From JAAYCI01 sp964550985 (GTDB lineage Bacteria; Bacillota; Clostridia; Oscillospirales; Ruminococcaceae), in the NCBI GenBank assembly GCA_964550985.1, contig CAZKBM010000004.1, positions 21,406 to 85,405 of the forward strand: a stretch of DNA of 64,000 bases, written 5' to 3'. The translations under genes and the position numbers were made by a program. Shown piece by piece: positions 8,266 to 16,063 of this stretch. The notes under the pieces were generated by a model. It saw only the letters and a list, made by a program, of their open reading frames with translations, did not search any database and was not told the origin of the DNA. Positions within the stretch are counted from its first letter, which is position 1, and the number at the start of each line of letters is the position of its first letter.

Positions 8266-9318
8266 TTAAACCAGTGAATCCGTCTTTACCAAATAGTCAA
8301 AATCCAACCGAATTTTACTCTCGTCTCCCCGGCGCAGGTAGTCAAAACCGCACTCAAACATCATTTTGCGGCAGCGGGCCATATCCAAACCCCTGTTTTT
8401 GGCCGTATCACCGGTGGCATCGCGCGGGTTTGCGCCGCTTTCGGCCGTTACTATGTTGGCGCCCGCCAGGTAGCAAAGTTCGCCCGGCTCGTGCGCGCCC
8501 ATGTAGGCCATGGTGGGCACCGTGGCCGAGGCCAGGGCGATGACGGCCACAATGTGCGCCAGGCGCAGGTTGCTAATCTGCCCGCGCTCGGCCAATGGCG
8601 CGCCGGGCACGGCCACACGCCGCATAGCCGCGTGCTGGTAGATGTCCATCTCAATACCAATAAAAATGTTGTCCACCAGTTCCTCAACACTGTGCTCGGG
8701 GCCTATGGGCTCGCAGCAGGTGTACAGTTCCAGCCCGGCGTCCAGCGCGCTTTGCATCGAGCGCATCCTGTCCTCTTTGGAAAGGGCGGTGTCCTCCCCT
8801 TCGCGCAGGCGGCACACATGGTAAATGCCCGTAACCCCGGCTTCGCGTATCTGCTTGTACGCCTCGGGGCTGGAATCCCCCACATTCGCCCAAATTTGGG
8901 TGGTGGCGGGGGCCAGCTTGCGGGCCAGCCGCACACAGTTTAAATAGTGGTCCAGGTCATATTCGTGCATGGTCATCAGGTATAGGCCGTATAAGTCGTC
9001 ATAGCGGCAAAACTCGGCCACTTTTTGGCTCAGTTCCTCCTCTGGCATACGCACCCGCGCAAAATGGGTGTGTTGCTCGCCAAAGGTGCAAAATTTGCAG
9101 CCGCCGGGGCAGGGCAGCACATCCACCCCAATTTGCCCCAAAAGTATGGCCGAATTTTCGTTCTTACCCCGCACCAGGGCCGCAGCCGCCGCCCGTATCA
9201 GGCCCGATTCATAGCTGCGCTCGTCAATCTCCAAAAGGTATTTGCAATCGCCGCGGGTAAGCGCCTCACCCGCAAAGGCTTTGTCCACTATCTTTTGCAT
9301 CTGGGCATCCGCTCTCAT
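8266..9318 (-). CDS. Radical SAM protein, biotin-synthase-like
   Basis: 350-aa radical SAM enzyme. The [4Fe-4S] cysteines are at about 70, 74 and 77 in the CX3CX2C order (CPGGCKFC), followed by a TIM-barrel-like region with GxY and MTMHEYD stretches. Length and the ending resemble the BioB/HydE/PylB branch. It has no other recognised biotin gene as neighbour. The ATG overlaps the stop codon of the nucleoside hydrolase gene (ATGA), so the two are coupled. A role in modifying a nucleoside-derived or ureide product is inference; the reaction is unknown. Confidence 0.82.
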   Translation of the reverse strand: MRADAQMQKIVDKAFAGEALTRGDCKYLLEIDERSYESGLIRAAAAALVRGKNENSAILLGQIGVDVLPCPGGCKFCTFGEQHTHFARVRMPEEELSQKVAEFCRYDDLYGLYLMTMHEYDLDHYLNCVRLARKLAPATTQIWANVGDSSPEAYKQIREAGVTGIYHVCRLREGEDTALSKEDRMRSMQSALDAGLELYTCCEPIGPEHSVEELVDNIFIGIEMDIYQHAAMRRVAVPGAPLAERGQISNLRLAHIVAVIALASATVPTMAYMGAHEPGELCYLAGANIVTAESGANPRDATGDTAKNRGLDMARCRKMMFECGFDYLRRGDESKIRLDFDYLVKTDSLV

Positions 9319-10202
9319 CCTGTCATCCTCCCCGGTTCTGCTGCAGCCAGCACTGCTTCATAACAGCTGTAAACATGTTCTTTAAAAGCCTCCGGGTTTT
9401 TTACCCGGGGCAGCCGTACCCGCAGTGGCGGCCCTTCTCCAAGCAACCCGCCGCTTTGCAGGCTTTGCAGGCTGGGGCTTATATCCCCTGCGGCGTCATA
9501 AAACCACTCGGGCTCCAGCAGTTGGGCGGCGGCCAACACGTCCCACTTGTAGGTGCCGCCTCCCCCGTACTGCCGCTGCATCAGGTCAAACCAGGCGGCT
9601 ATGTGGCCGTGCAGCCAGGCGCGCAGGCCATAGGGCCCCACAATGCGCCGCTTTACCTCCTCGGTGCTAAACAAAACGTCCAAACAGTGGTTCGCCGTGG
9701 CTATTGAAAGCTCTGCCCCGCTGCGCAGCACCGCAAGCGCCGCCTTTGCATCACAGGCAAAATTCAGTTCCGCCATCTGTTTCCCCTGTATATACAGCGG
9801 CTTTGTCACGCCGCCCATCAGGGCTATCTCCTGTATCTTGGTAAAAAAGCTTTTGTCCGCCTTTGCCGCGGCGGCAAGGTTTGTAAGGCCGCCGGTGGCC
9901 AAAATGCAAAGTTCGCCCTCATATTTCTGGGCCATCTCCAGCAAAAATCCAACAGCCGGGGCATTTTCCACCCCCGGCGCGGCGCAGCCCCGCCACACGG
10001 GTATCTCAGGGCAGCCCAGCCGCCCCAACAACCGCTTTGTGGCGGCATAGGTCGTTTCCACATCGCTATTGCCAAAGCTGGCCGTCACCCCCAGCACCTC
10101 GGCGCGCCGGCAGCCCAGCGCATACAAAAGGGCCAGGCCGTCGTCCACATCACAGCCGGGCACATCAAAGGTATTGTCGCAGTCCACAATCAGCTTTTTC
10201 AT
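9315..10202 (-). CDS. Inosine/uridine-preferring nucleoside hydrolase family protein
   Basis: 295-aa cytosolic hydrolase that would cleave the N-glycosidic bond of ribonucleosides to base plus ribose. The N-terminal calcium-binding signature is an expanded variant: D-C-D then DVPGCDVDDGLALL rather than the compact DTDPGxDDA. A C-terminal active-site segment (KWDVLAAAQLLEP) is present. ATG 10202 is preferred. A further in-frame ATG at 10268 would translate into operator-like repeats lying between the promoter and this start. It heads a two-gene unit with the radical SAM gene. Family assignment is secure; substrate preference is unknown. Confidence 0.88.
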   Translation of the reverse strand: MKKLIVDCDNTFDVPGCDVDDGLALLYALGCRRAEVLGVTASFGNSDVETTYAATKRLLGRLGCPEIPVWRGCAAPGVENAPAVGFLLEMAQKYEGELCILATGGLTNLAAAAKADKSFFTKIQEIALMGGVTKPLYIQGKQMAELNFACDAKAALAVLRSGAELSIATANHCLDVLFSTEEVKRRIVGPYGLRAWLHGHIAAWFDLMQRQYGGGGTYKWDVLAAAQLLEPEWFYDAAGDISPSLQSLQSGGLLGEGPPLRVRLPRVKNPEAFKEHVYSCYEAVLAAAEPGRMTG

Positions 10203-10244
10203 AAGGCCCCCATTTTGCCATGCCTTCAATAAAAATATAGCTTC

Positions 10245-10291
10245 ATTGGATATAGTCTTATTGGACATACTCTTATTAGACTTAGTCTAAT
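10245..10291. promoter_or_regulatory. Triple 15-bp tandem repeat with palindrome (operator candidate)
   Basis: Three imperfect 15-bp repeats in register: 10245-10259 (ATTGGATATAGTCTT), 10260-10274 (ATTGGACATACTCTT), 10275-10289 (ATTAGACTTAGTCTA). The last forms a 17-bp palindrome ATTAGACT-T-AGTCTAAT at 10275-10291. The block lies just downstream of the predicted transcription start of the nucleoside hydrolase, a usual place for repressor binding. The cognate regulator is not known. Confidence 0.6.
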
Positions 10292-10305
10292 ATCCATTGC
10301 CACCC

Positions 10306-10334
10306 ATTATAGCAAGTGCATGCTGTAATTGCAA
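10306..10334 (-). promoter_or_regulatory. Promoter of the nucleoside hydrolase-radical SAM unit
   Basis: TTGCAA at 10334-10329, 17-nt spacer, TATAAT at 10311-10306 on the minus strand. Transcription is predicted to start near 10299, about 97 nt before the ATG at 10202. Confidence 0.7.
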
Positions 10335-10390
10335 TGCCAAATTTTATTACAGATTCTCAAAAGGTTGCGCAGCAAGCTTTTGCTATTAGA

Positions 10391-10508
10391 GTTTCTCAAA
10401 AAGCTGTGCAGCAGTTTTTTGCAAGAAACTCATATACAGAGTAGAAACTGTTATGCAGCGCCTGATTTTTCAAGTGTTTATGCGCTACAATTTATTCATT
10501 TGCTGTAA
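10391..10508 (-). repeat. Dispersed repeat element B, copy 2 (plus adjacent fragment)
   Basis: 118-bp copy of element B, very similar to 8086-8201. A further truncated fragment (TTCTCAAAAGGTTGCGCAGCA-like) lies directly beside it at about 10350-10390. Together with the terminator at 10657 and the promoter/operator region these fill the 525-bp gap 10203-10727. Confidence 0.8.
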
Positions 10509-10656
10509 GGCCATACCGCGCAAAGAGAGATAGAAGAACTACCAGTCAGATTTGTTTGGCAGATTATCCCAACAGCGCAGGGAATACCAAGGGTATGCCC
10601 AAGCATTTTTCAGTGTGTGGATCGGCGCGAGCTCAGCGCGTCGTTTTACAAGCAAA

Positions 10657-10693
10657 AACCCCCCAAACCTAAAAAAGTTTGGGGGGCATACAA
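10657..10693 (-). terminator. Rho-independent terminator of the transaminase gene
   Basis: Stem CCCCCCAAAC / GTTTGGGGGG with a TTTTTTAG loop, followed on the minus strand by TTTTTG. It begins about 35 nt past the stop codon at 10728. Confidence 0.9.
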
Positions 10694-10727
10694 CAATTTG
10701 TTTAACTTTTTTTGCAAAAGCAGGGCT

Positions 10728-11873
10728 TTATTTGCCCATCTCGGCCATGTAAGTACCCACAGCTTTGCCCGGGCACACCTCTGCGCCGCAGGCTTTCAAG
10801 CTGCGCTCCACGGCGCCCAGCATGGTAACCATGGTGTTTTGGTCAATGTTGCCCATGTGCCCCACGCGGAAGGCTTTGCCCGCATAGGCGCCAAGGGCGC
10901 CCGCCACAACCACGCCCTCTTTCAGCATGGTGCTGCGGAAGGCGGCGTCGTCCACACCCGCGGGGTAGATGGCATTGCTAAGGGTAGCGGCACGGCAGCC
11001 TGGCTTTGCCAAAATTTGCAGGCCAATAGCCTCCAGCGCGGCGGCGGCGGCGGCGGCGTTTTTCTGGTGGCGGGCGGCGCGCTCCTTCAGGCCCTCTTCG
11101 GCAATGATGGCCGTGGCCTCTTTCATGGCCCAAACCAAATTGATGGCCGGGGTGGCAAAGTACTTGGCGGGGTCCTGCATAATGGGCATCCACTTGTCAA
11201 AATCCACATAGTACTCCGGGATGGTGCCCAGGGCCTTGCGCCGCTCTAAAGCACGCTGGCCCGCCCACAGCACCAACATGCCGGGGCATACGCCAAAGGC
11301 TTTTTGCGAGCCGGTGAACAGCACGTCAATGCCAAAACCGTCCACATCCACGTACTCGCCGCCGGTGGCGGCTACACCGTCCACAATGTACATGACACCG
11401 GGGTGTTTTGCCACCACCTTGCCAATGGCCTCAATGGGGGCCACCACGGCGGTGGAGGTATCCACATGGCTCACGGTCATGGCGGCATAGTCCTTTTCCG
11501 CAAGTTTTTTGTCAATCTCCTCGGGGCTGATGCAAGTCCCCCACTCGGCGCTCAGCACGTCCACATTCAGGCCCTTGCGCTCGCAGATATCAATAAAGCG
11601 GTCGCCAAAAAAGCCGTTGGAGACGATGAGGACATTGTCTCCCCGTTTGGTGGTGTTGGCAATGGCCATCTCCATGGCCAGGGTGCCGGTGCCCGCAATG
11701 GGGAAGGTTTGGCCCGCACAGTTAAACAGCTTGCCCAAATCGTCAATCAATTCTTTGTAATCTTTCACAAAGCGCGGGTCGCCAAAAGCCTGTATATCGC
11801 GGGCCATCTGCTCTTTGATAGGGGCCACCACAGGGGTTGGGCCCGGAATCATAACCAGTACATTTTTTTCCAT
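10728..11873 (-). CDS. Class V PLP transaminase (serine/alanine/ureidoglycine-glyoxylate type)
   Basis: 381-aa PLP enzyme. It has an N-terminal PGPTPV glyoxylate-transaminase signature, an Asp ligand to the pyridine nitrogen in MYIVDGVAATGG (about D165) and Schiff-base Lys in FTGSQKAFG (about K191). The family covers serine-glyoxylate, alanine-glyoxylate and (S)-ureidoglycine-glyoxylate (PucG) transaminases, and sequence alone does not separate them. The neighbourhood of nucleoside hydrolase and hydantoinase makes the ureidoglycine option worth testing. It is preceded by its own leader with a 13-bp inverted repeat and has a strong terminator, so it is probably monocistronic. The ribosome site AAAGGAGGATG is excellent. 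Confidence 0.87.
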   Translation of the reverse strand: MEKNVLVMIPGPTPVVAPIKEQMARDIQAFGDPRFVKDYKELIDDLGKLFNCAGQTFPIAGTGTLAMEMAIANTTKRGDNVLIVSNGFFGDRFIDICERKGLNVDVLSAEWGTCISPEEIDKKLAEKDYAAMTVSHVDTSTAVVAPIEAIGKVVAKHPGVMYIVDGVAATGGEYVDVDGFGIDVLFTGSQKAFGVCPGMLVLWAGQRALERRKALGTIPEYYVDFDKWMPIMQDPAKYFATPAINLVWAMKEATAIIAEEGLKERAARHQKNAAAAAAALEAIGLQILAKPGCRAATLSNAIYPAGVDDAAFRSTMLKEGVVVAGALGAYAGKAFRVGHMGNIDQNTMVTMLGAVERSLKACGAEVCPGKAVGTYMAEMGK

Positions 11874-11913
11874 CTGTAAAACATCCTCCTTTGGGAATGG
11901 GTTTTGATACTAC

Positions 11914-11953
11914 CATTCGATTGAACAGCCCTCTCGAGCCGTTCAATCGAATG
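11914..11953. promoter_or_regulatory. 13-bp inverted repeat in the transaminase leader
   Basis: Perfect arms CATTCGATTGAAC (11914-11926) and GTTCAATCGAATG (11941-11953) separated by 14 nt. A -10-like TATAAT lies at 11992-11987 on the minus strand (the -35 region is poor), which would place the repeat about 27-66 nt into the leader. It could be an operator or an RNA hairpin; there is no U-tract, so it is not a simple terminator. Confidence 0.55.
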
Positions 11954-12030
11954 TTGTGGCAAAAACACCACAGTGCTTTTTTTGCAATTATACCCGATAA
12001 TCTGGCACAGCGGAACCCAGAACCGTAACT

Positions 12031-12963
12031 TTAAAACGCCTGCGCCTGGTAATGCCCCTCCAGGGTGCGTATCATCCGCCCCACCATGCTAAGCGTGGGG
12101 GTGGCAATGCCCAGCCTTGCGCCTTCGGCGGCCACGGCCTCGTTCAGGCAGGCAATTTCAGTTTTGCGGCCATTTGCAACGTCCAGCGCCATGGAGGGCA
12201 GATGCCCCGGCACGGCCTCGCTCACCTCGTTCACATAGCGCAGCCCCTCCTCGCGGGAGAGGTCGATGCCCTTGGCCCTGGCGACGTCTGCTATTTCGTA
12301 CACAATGGCCTTTAAAATCTCGTAGGAACTCTCACAGCTTACAAGCTGGCCCACATTCACCCGCAAAAGGGCGCACAGCGGGTTTTCTGAACAGTTAATC
12401 ATCAGCTTGCGCCAAATCAGCTTGTTCACACCCTCGGTAATCTCGGTGTGAAAGCCCGCCTCGTTCATCACCTTTTCCAGTTCCTTGGCCTTTTCGCTCA
12501 CCTTGCCGCTACAGGGCCAAAAATAGGTGCCCACCTGCTGCTGGGTAGTCAATTCAATGTGGCCGGGGCCCTTCATGTCGCTGGTGTAGGCCGTAAGGCC
12601 ATAGGCAACCTGTTCTTCGGGCAGGGCTTTTTTAATCACATCCACGCTGCCAATGCCGTTTTGCAGCGTCAGCACAAAGGTGTCGGGCCCAATGCAGGGC
12701 AGCGCATCGCCCACGGCCTGTTCCATAAAGGTATACTTGGTAAAAAATATGGCTGCGTCCACCGTGCCAATTTCGGCAGGGTTTGTGGTGGCGCGGGGGT
12801 GCACCACCGTCTCTTCCTCCCCCCGCGTCATCCTAAGGCCATTTTGCTGTATGGCCCCCACATGCTGCGCGTTTACGTCGTACAGGCACACCTCGGCCAC
12901 CTTGGAAAGATGGCCCCCAAACAGGCTGCCCATGGCCCCCGCGCCAATGATGGCAATTTTCAT
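12031..12963 (-). CDS. Ketopantoate reductase (ApbA/PanE) family oxidoreductase
   Basis: 310-aa NAD(P)H-dependent enzyme. The N-terminal Rossmann motif is GAGAMGSLFG (residues 7-16). The FFTKY and LTLQNGIG segments and C-terminal helical domain with KLMINCSENPLCAL are typical of 2-dehydropantoate 2-reductases. The canonical enzyme makes pantoate for CoA. Here it is the last gene of an operon with two M24-fold proteins and no pantothenate gene, so a related 2-oxoacid or hydroxyacid is equally possible. Confidence 0.83.
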   Translation of the reverse strand: MKIAIIGAGAMGSLFGGHLSKVAEVCLYDVNAQHVGAIQQNGLRMTRGEEETVVHPRATTNPAEIGTVDAAIFFTKYTFMEQAVGDALPCIGPDTFVLTLQNGIGSVDVIKKALPEEQVAYGLTAYTSDMKGPGHIELTTQQQVGTYFWPCSGKVSEKAKELEKVMNEAGFHTEITEGVNKLIWRKLMINCSENPLCALLRVNVGQLVSCESSYEILKAIVYEIADVARAKGIDLSREEGLRYVNEVSEAVPGHLPSMALDVANGRKTEIACLNEAVAAEGARLGIATPTLSMVGRMIRTLEGHYQAQAF

Positions 12964-12997
12964 TTTCTTTCGCCTCCCAGTGTTTTTTGCCCAGAGG

Positions 12998-14182
12998 CTA
13001 AATCAGGATGATCTCCTGCGGGGTGATGTGAATGCGCTCGGCGCCGGTTTCGCTTACGTAGAAGTTATCGTTGATATATACCGTCTGTTCTTTGTCAATA
13101 AAGTAGGGGTGCAAAGAGCAGTTCATCCCGGCCTGAATCTTCATAGTCTCCACGCCGTTGTCATTATGGGCCATAAAGGCGGGGCGCTCCACCAGGTCAT
13201 ACCCCTGCGAGTGGCCGTACAGCCGCCCTTCCTGGCAGTAGCCATTTTGGGCCACAAACTCATTGTAGCGCGCCACAATCTCGGCGCTGTCTCGCCCTGG
13301 GGTAAGCAGGTCAGCCGTAAGCTTTTGGGCCTTCACAGCCACATCCCAGGCCTTTACCAGCACGTCGCAGGGCTCGCCCAACGAAAAGTTCCGCGCCGAT
13401 TCACAGTAGTAACCGCCGGGGCCGTTTACCTCCACCAAAATGGTGCCATAGTCCCCTTCGCAGATGCGGCGGTTCACGTACTGAGAGGTGGACATGCCGC
13501 AGGGCTTGCCCTGGGGGGCTGTGCCCATAAATACCAGGTGCTCTTCACTGCCCAGGTTCATCAGCAGCGCAATCACCTCGGCGCGCACCTGGTACTCGGT
13601 TAAACCGGGGCGCACAATGGCGGGCAGGGCGGCGTAAATCTGGTCTTGAATATAGGCCGAGGCGCGGATGAGCTCCATTTCCTCGTCACTCTTAATCGCC
13701 TTAATCAGGTCAAACTCGTCGGTGATATCCACCACCTCAAGCCCAGGGCAGGCGCTTTGTATCGCCAGCATCATCTCAGCGGTTAAAAAGCCCTTGCCCG
13801 CAATGCCCAGGCGCTTTACGCCGTGGCTGCGCAGGTAGTCCACCGCAAGGCCCGTCTCCAGTTCGCCCGTGTAGCTAAGCGAGGGCACAAACGGGGCGTA
13901 CTCCACCTTCTCCACCCCGCGCAGCGCCCACTCAGGTATGGGGGAAAGGCTGGAGCGCAGCAGGGTCATCTCGCCCTCGGCGGGCAAAAACACCGTCATG
14001 TGGTAATTGTTTTCGGCGGGGATATCGGTGAGGTAGCGCACATAGCCCCCCAGGTGCATGTTGCTGCCCTGTACCATCAGGCAGCACAGGTCTTTTTGGC
14101 GCAGTACCTCTTGCAGGGCCTGCCAGCGGCGGCGCAGTTCGTGGTCGGAAATCGGCTTTCTTATCTTGGTAGCAATGCTCAT
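12998..14182 (-). CDS. M24 (creatinase-fold) protein with altered metal site
   Basis: 394-aa protein with an N-terminal creatinase domain and C-terminal pita-bread domain. Three of the five canonical positions stand out as non-standard: both Asp ligands align with Glu (ILVEVNG and CESARNF), and the usual EPG is replaced by LHP. The catalytic-type segment YGHSQGYDLVERP keeps a His and a Glu and resembles non-metal creatinases. ATG 14182 follows AAAGGAG; an ATG 24 nt upstream has no such site. It is encoded 36 nt after a paralogue. Possible roles include amidino- or dipeptide hydrolysis; the substrate is unknown. Confidence 0.8.
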   Translation of the reverse strand: MSIATKIRKPISDHELRRRWQALQEVLRQKDLCCLMVQGSNMHLGGYVRYLTDIPAENNYHMTVFLPAEGEMTLLRSSLSPIPEWALRGVEKVEYAPFVPSLSYTGELETGLAVDYLRSHGVKRLGIAGKGFLTAEMMLAIQSACPGLEVVDITDEFDLIKAIKSDEEMELIRASAYIQDQIYAALPAIVRPGLTEYQVRAEVIALLMNLGSEEHLVFMGTAPQGKPCGMSTSQYVNRRICEGDYGTILVEVNGPGGYYCESARNFSLGEPCDVLVKAWDVAVKAQKLTADLLTPGRDSAEIVARYNEFVAQNGYCQEGRLYGHSQGYDLVERPAFMAHNDNGVETMKIQAGMNCSLHPYFIDKEQTVYINDNFYVSETGAERIHITPQEIILI

Positions 14183-14218
14183 TGCCTCGCTCTCCTTTGT
14201 CATCAATTTTAAGGTGAT

Positions 14219-15409
14219 TTAGGTGCGCAGTATGGCCAGCGGGGTGCGGCCAAGGCGCTGCGCGCCCTCGGGTTTAATCAGGTAGCTATCGGCCACAAAG
14301 GCGCTAATGGTGGCATTGCAAACGCTAACGTTCACGCCTAGGCACATATCTTTGGCAAGGGGCATACTCTCGCCCGCTTGCAGGCTGGGCCGCTCAATAT
14401 GGTCATAGCCCTGGCCATAGGCAAAGGCGCTGGTTTCGGGCAAAAAGCCCTGGCTTTCCAGGTAGCTGTTGTAGCTTGCCAGCACAACCTGGGGCTGGGC
14501 GCCCACCTGCAAAAGGCCGGCCAATTTTTCCTCGGCTTTTACGGCCTTTTCAAAATCGGCCACCATGGCGCTGGAGGGACAGTCCCCTACCGAGAACATT
14601 CTGCCCAGGGTTGTGAACTGCCCTCCAGGCCCGGCGCAGCACAGGCGCACATACAGCGCGTCGCCTTTTTCCAAGGTGCGGTTTTGGAAAAAGGACGGGA
14701 GTGGGCGGAAGGTTTCCCCACGCGGGGCCGAGCCGATGAGCACAATCATCTCCTCGCCCCCAAGGGTAGAGGTAAGTTGCATGGCCTTGGCGCGCACCTC
14801 ATACTCGCGCACGCCGGGCAGGGCCATGGCCATGAGGTAGTTCATCACCTTGTCCAGCATATCGGCCGATTGATGGATAAACCGGATTTCATCCTCGCTT
14901 TTTTGGGCGCGGATGGCCTCGAACACCGGCATCATATCCACAATCTCCACTTCAGGCAGCATCTCGTGGATATATTCATAGTAGTTCCAGTAGAACATGC
15001 GCATACCCGCAATGCCCACTTTTTTGGCGCCATTTTTCTTAATCCACTCTACCGCAAAGCGGCCTTCCCAGGTGCCGGTAAAATTAAACGGGGAAAAATA
15101 GGGCGCCGCGGCATAGGGTTTGCCAATACGCAGTAGGTGGGAAGGGGGGTACAAGTCCAGCGGGGGGCCGCTGCAGGCGATATAGCCCACCTCCCCTTCC
15201 GCCGGTAGGATGGAGGACTGGGGGTAGTGGTTTTCGGCCGTGGTGTCGGTAAGCCAGCGGTTTGCGCCACCCAGGTACTGGGTTACGTTTTCCGCTATCA
15301 AACAGTCAACTCCCTCTTTCTTCATCGCCGCCTGTAAGGTTTCGGTGCGTCGTATCAGGTCTTCTTTCGGAATGGGCGATTTCAAACGCTCGTGATACAC
15401 TTCTGCCAT
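14219..15409 (-). CDS. M24 (creatinase-fold) protein lacking metal ligands, paralogue
   Basis: 396-aa paralogue of the next gene (12998-14182), first in the operon. Metal positions are largely lost: the Asp-rich strand reads LYVRLCCAGPGG, the DxTR segment reads FTTLGRM, and the active-site His segment is AYGQGYDHIERP with Tyr in place of the first His. It may be a catalytically different subunit in a hetero-oligomer with its neighbour. The ribosome site is AAAAGGAGG before ATG 15409. The operon runs 15409 to 12031 with short gaps. Confidence 0.8.
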   Translation of the reverse strand: MAEVYHERLKSPIPKEDLIRRTETLQAAMKKEGVDCLIAENVTQYLGGANRWLTDTTAENHYPQSSILPAEGEVGYIACSGPPLDLYPPSHLLRIGKPYAAAPYFSPFNFTGTWEGRFAVEWIKKNGAKKVGIAGMRMFYWNYYEYIHEMLPEVEIVDMMPVFEAIRAQKSEDEIRFIHQSADMLDKVMNYLMAMALPGVREYEVRAKAMQLTSTLGGEEMIVLIGSAPRGETFRPLPSFFQNRTLEKGDALYVRLCCAGPGGQFTTLGRMFSVGDCPSSAMVADFEKAVKAEEKLAGLLQVGAQPQVVLASYNSYLESQGFLPETSAFAYGQGYDHIERPSLQAGESMPLAKDMCLGVNVSVCNATISAFVADSYLIKPEGAQRLGRTPLAILRT

Positions 15410-15549
15410 ATGGTCTGCCTCCTTTTGGTTGGGTTTGCATGGAATAACCGCTATAATGTTGTTTCTAACAGAATATACAATTTCCGTTACCCTAACTATA
15501 GTAAATTTGTAAAAGTAAGACTGTGTTGTGCATTACAAGAAGACACCTT

Positions 15550-15565
15550 GTTACACTTTTGTAAC
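15550..15565. promoter_or_regulatory. Crp/Fnr-type operator candidate
   Basis: Perfect dyad GTTACA-CTTT-TGTAAC in the divergent region between the M24 operon and the cupin gene. Its centre is about 70 nt upstream of the predicted cupin transcription start, a usual class I activator distance. A Crp/Fnr-family gene begins 0.5 kb away at 16064, so it is the obvious candidate to bind here (inference). Confidence 0.55.
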
Positions 15566-15593
15566 CTTTTGTCCCTTGATAACACTTTCCCCG

Positions 15594-15622
15594 TTGCCTG
15601 TATAGGGGGGATGTGCTATACT
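15594..15622 (+). promoter_or_regulatory. Promoter of the cupin-Crp regulator unit
   Basis: TTGCCT at 15594-15599, 17-nt spacer, TATACT at 15617-15622; predicted start near 15629. The -35 is imperfect, in keeping with activation from the dyad upstream. Confidence 0.65.
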
Positions 15623-15657
15623 ATATAGGACAAAATTTGCCTTATAGGGGGCCCGCA

Positions 15658-16017
15658 ATGATTCGTAAAAAAAAGGATCGGATGGACAAAACAGTGCAAG
15701 CACTTCGCGATGGGAAACGCTACTGCGAAGTTTCCAGCTTTCTTACCGAGGAGGAGGCCCACGGCCTCGGCCGGGGATTTTCCATCAACACCCTGCCGCC
15801 CGGCGGCTCGATTGGCTGGCACCAGCACAGCGGCGATTTTGAGGTTTACCTGATTGTAAACGGTAAGGCCACCGTTACCGAAAATGACAAGAGCGAACAC
15901 TGCCTCGAAGAGGGGGATATGATGTTTTGCGAAGAGGGCGACTTCCACGCCATTGAAAACACGGGCGACGCCGATTTAAGCTTTCTCTCGCTTATTTTAT
16001 ATACACCCAAAGCCTAG
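15658..16017 (+). CDS. Small cupin-domain protein
   Basis: 119-aa single-domain cupin. Motif 1 reads G-x5-HQHSGDFEVYLIVNG and motif 2 covers EEGDMMFCEEGDFHAIENTG, giving His and Glu residues in place for a metal site. It starts at ATG 15658 behind AGGGGG. It is first in a two-gene unit with the Crp/Fnr regulator and divergent from the M24 operon. It may be an isomerase, epimerase or ligand sensor; the function cannot be read from the sequence. Confidence 0.82.
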   Translation: MIRKKKDRMDKTVQALRDGKRYCEVSSFLTEEEAHGLGRGFSINTLPPGGSIGWHQHSGDFEVYLIVNGKATVTENDKSEHCLEEGDMMFCEEGDFHAIENTGDADLSFLSLILYTPKA

Positions 16018-16063
16018 TACCTTTTAAGCCCGGCAACCAAACAGCTTCGGAGGTGATAAAAAA

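Noticed and set aside
10203..10268. Longer nucleoside hydrolase starting at ATG 10268
   Set aside because: That start lies within the tandem operator-like repeats and lacks a ribosome site; ATG 10202 gives the family's normal N-terminus.
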